A stretch of DNA of 53,323 nucleotides. Origin: Anaerolineae bacterium (GTDB lineage: Bacteria; Chloroflexota; Anaerolineae; Fen-1058). A model generated the notes under the pieces. It searched no databases and was not told where the DNA came from. It saw only the letters and a list, made by a program, of their open reading frames with translations. The stretch covers positions 1-53,323 of the forward strand of contig PMCF01000131.1 in NCBI GenBank assembly GCA_003154115.1, written 5' to 3'. Positions 51,916 to 53,323 of this stretch are shown piece by piece. The position numbers were made by a program, and so were the translations under genes. Position 1 is the stretch's first letter, and each line of letters starts with the position of its first letter.

Positions 51916-52506
51916 ATGTCCCGTCTTCAACTTGCCCGCGCGGCTTTTCTAGTGGTGGTTGGTGCAATTGCCTTCCTCGTCATCTACACCATCCTCAAAC
52001 GTCCCGAACCTGCCTCACCTCCGCTGGTCATCACGCTTCAACCGCGCCCCACGGCTGAACCCGCTACGCCGACCCTGGCGACGATCAACGTCTACGTCAG
52101 CGGCGCGGTCCACCAGCCGGATGTGTATGCGCTGCCCCTCAATTCGATCGTGAAGGATGCCATCGCGGCCGCGGGCGGTGCGACGGCCGATGCCGATCTC
52201 GATCGGATCAACCTGGCTTCACACCTGTCGGATCAAATGCACGTGCATGTGCCCAGGCAAGGCGAAGCATCACCCACACCCGATAAGAAATCTCCGGCGA
52301 CTCCGTCCGCGCCCATCAACATCAACACGGCCACGCTGGAAGAACTGGACGCATTGCCCGGCATCGGGCCGGCGCTCGCCAAAGTCATCGTCGATTATCG
52401 CACGACGAACGGCCCCTTCAAAAAGATTGAGGACATCAACAACGTCAAAGGCATCGGCGATGCGTTGTATGCCAAGCTCAAGGATCTGATTACGGTTGGG
52501 CCGTAA
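51916..52506 (+). CDS. comEA: ComEA-type DNA-binding protein
   Basis: The 196-aa protein has an N-terminal membrane anchor (about 8-27), a Pro/Thr-rich stalk, an SLBB domain (56-113: INVYVSGAVHQPDVY, RINLASHL) and a helix-hairpin-helix domain (134-195: ININTATLEELDALPGIGP, then VKGIGD). It binds double-stranded DNA outside the membrane during natural uptake. The usual operon partner comEC is not downstream; the next gene is the broken endonuclease on the other strand. AAGGACC lies before the ATG. Confidence 0.92.
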   Translation: MSRLQLARAAFLVVVGAIAFLVIYTILKRPEPASPPLVITLQPRPTAEPATPTLATINVYVSGAVHQPDVYALPLNSIVKDAIAAAGGATADADLDRINLASHLSDQMHVHVPRQGEASPTPDKKSPATPSAPININTATLEELDALPGIGPALAKVIVDYRTTNGPFKKIEDINNVKGIGDALYAKLKDLITVGP

Positions 52507-52706
52507 AGAAGCGTGTCTCGAATGTGAAAGTGGTCGATGGGGCGAGTGTCAGGCGCATGGGGTGGAGACCTCGGAGGTTTTGGTCTACTGGAGAGATTGG
52601 CTTGACCATCAGATCGATCATCTTGTCATGCCTGCTGGCGCGTAAAAATCCTTCGAGATCTATAATCACTGCTCGCCTGTGCAATTCCTCATGGGGTATC
52701 CAACCT

Positions 52707-53309
52707 TTACAGTGTTGACATTGGATTAAATAGCGTCGCGTCAGAAATCTTCGATTCGAGAACTTTTACAATTACGTCCAAGTCAATATTTGGACTAGCC
52801 TTCAGCCCTAACAATAACGCAATGCCATTAGTATCCGTACTGTAGCGCGCCATCAACTCCAAATGAAAACTTCCACTTTGAGCTTGGACAAGACTATATG
52901 TATGGATATGCATTGGGTCGCCCACAAGTGCATTGCTCAAATGGTCGAATGTAAATTCTCTCCGCATGTAATCCAAGAAAGAGTCTTGAATCACCAAGAC
53001 CAAATGCTTGTTAACACTCTCAAATGTCTGCACCTTGTGATGCAACTGCATAAGGATGGTCTTGGCGGTCATTTTCCAGTTCATGCCATAACCCTTGTCG
53101 CTGGCTGGACCTGTCTGACCGTATGTTGTTCCTTGTTCCTTTAGAAACCGCTGACGCTCCGGCCATACCGTCCCTGTTGTATCGAGAGTCTGAAGCTCAA
53201 TGCCAACGAAGTCTCTAACTCTGTTGCCCTTTGCTGAAACGAGGAAGTAATCAACACTTCCACCTGGAATCGAGATTTCCGAGACAATATGCAATTGATT
53301 TGGGTATGG
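52707..53309 (-). pseudogene. NotI-family restriction endonuclease, N-terminally truncated
   Basis: About 195 codons remain from a family of roughly 300-400. They include SEISIPGGSVDYFLVS and DFVGIELQTLDTTG, where Asp15, Glu33 and Gln35 (counted from the TTG at 53294) match the D...ExQ catalytic set of NotI, then GMNWKMTAKTILMQLHHK and YMRREF. Family resemblance seems to reach a little upstream (PNQLH), to about 53309, where a stop codon and the contig-end repeat begin. I infer interruption by a mobile element. No partner methyltransferase is in the window. The lower GC suggests transfer. Confidence 0.75.
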
Positions 53310-53322
53310 CTAATCTCAGTTG
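53302..53322 (-). repeat. Contig-end inverted repeat, right copy
   Basis: The reverse complement matches 4-24 at 20 of 21 bases. It directly adjoins the broken endonuclease gene, so the element that begins here probably interrupts that gene. Confidence 0.6.
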
Positions 53323-53323
53323 A

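Overview
The window looks like a chromosomal contig from an uncultured Chloroflexota bacterium (Anaerolineae-like). This rests on the many GAF sensors of the type that carries a PNPLL signature, on kinases and receivers present in large numbers, on the moderately high GC, and on intergenic inverted repeats resembling those I associate with that phylum. No rRNA or certain tRNA is present, so the placement is an inference. Both ends carry the same 21-base sequence in inverted orientation, so the contig probably breaks inside two copies of one mobile element.

Layout. 1-4.4 kb: two small unknown genes with a strong terminator, a PhoB-type regulator, and, converging on it, a four-helix-bundle protein, a PhoR-type kinase and an AbrB/radical-SAM/SPASM maturase. 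4.6-9.6 kb: a ClpB-like ATPase with an inactive first ATPase domain, then a patchwork of small toxin-antitoxin genes (two antitoxins whose PIN toxins are broken, a DUF2283 gene, a TumE-like toxin with its partner) in which the 3' end of the clp gene recurs twice as a fragment; then a hemerythrin. 9.8-13.8 kb: a DNA methyltransferase fused to a nuclease-like domain, an ISL3 transposase fragment, an alpha-oxoamine synthase, and IS-end-like repeats. 13.8-15 kb: an aspartate-type aminotransferase.

15.1-38.6 kb is the most striking part: about 23.5 kb of genes all on the minus strand, many overlapping or nearly touching. In transcription order: a membrane PAS/GAF histidine kinase, a receiver/winged-helix regulator, a lone receiver, two paralogous substrate-binding lipoproteins without a transporter, four large sensor proteins without any kinase or methyl-accepting output, a soluble histidine kinase, a threonine-synthase-like PLP enzyme fused to a receiver, two lone receivers and a GNAT acetyltransferase. 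The four kinase-less sensors end in the same short tail, and several proteins carry a repeated GAF-like module with a WxxY...GxxYD signature. I read this as a sensory hub in which ligand-binding proteins and sensors feed two kinases and, through phosphotransfer, a metabolic PLP enzyme.

39-53 kb: a transposase-like HTH protein, a free-standing copy of the N-domain of the trypsin-like protease next to it, a phosphoribosyltransferase with a pentapeptide-repeat protein, a sulfite-oxidase-like molybdoenzyme, a PrsW-type membrane protease, a LonB-like protease, then housekeeping genes (dnaN, metG), a D12-class adenine methylase, comEA, and a NotI-family endonuclease cut off at the contig end. Intergenic spaces here hold several families of inverted repeats and blocks rich in TGATCA.
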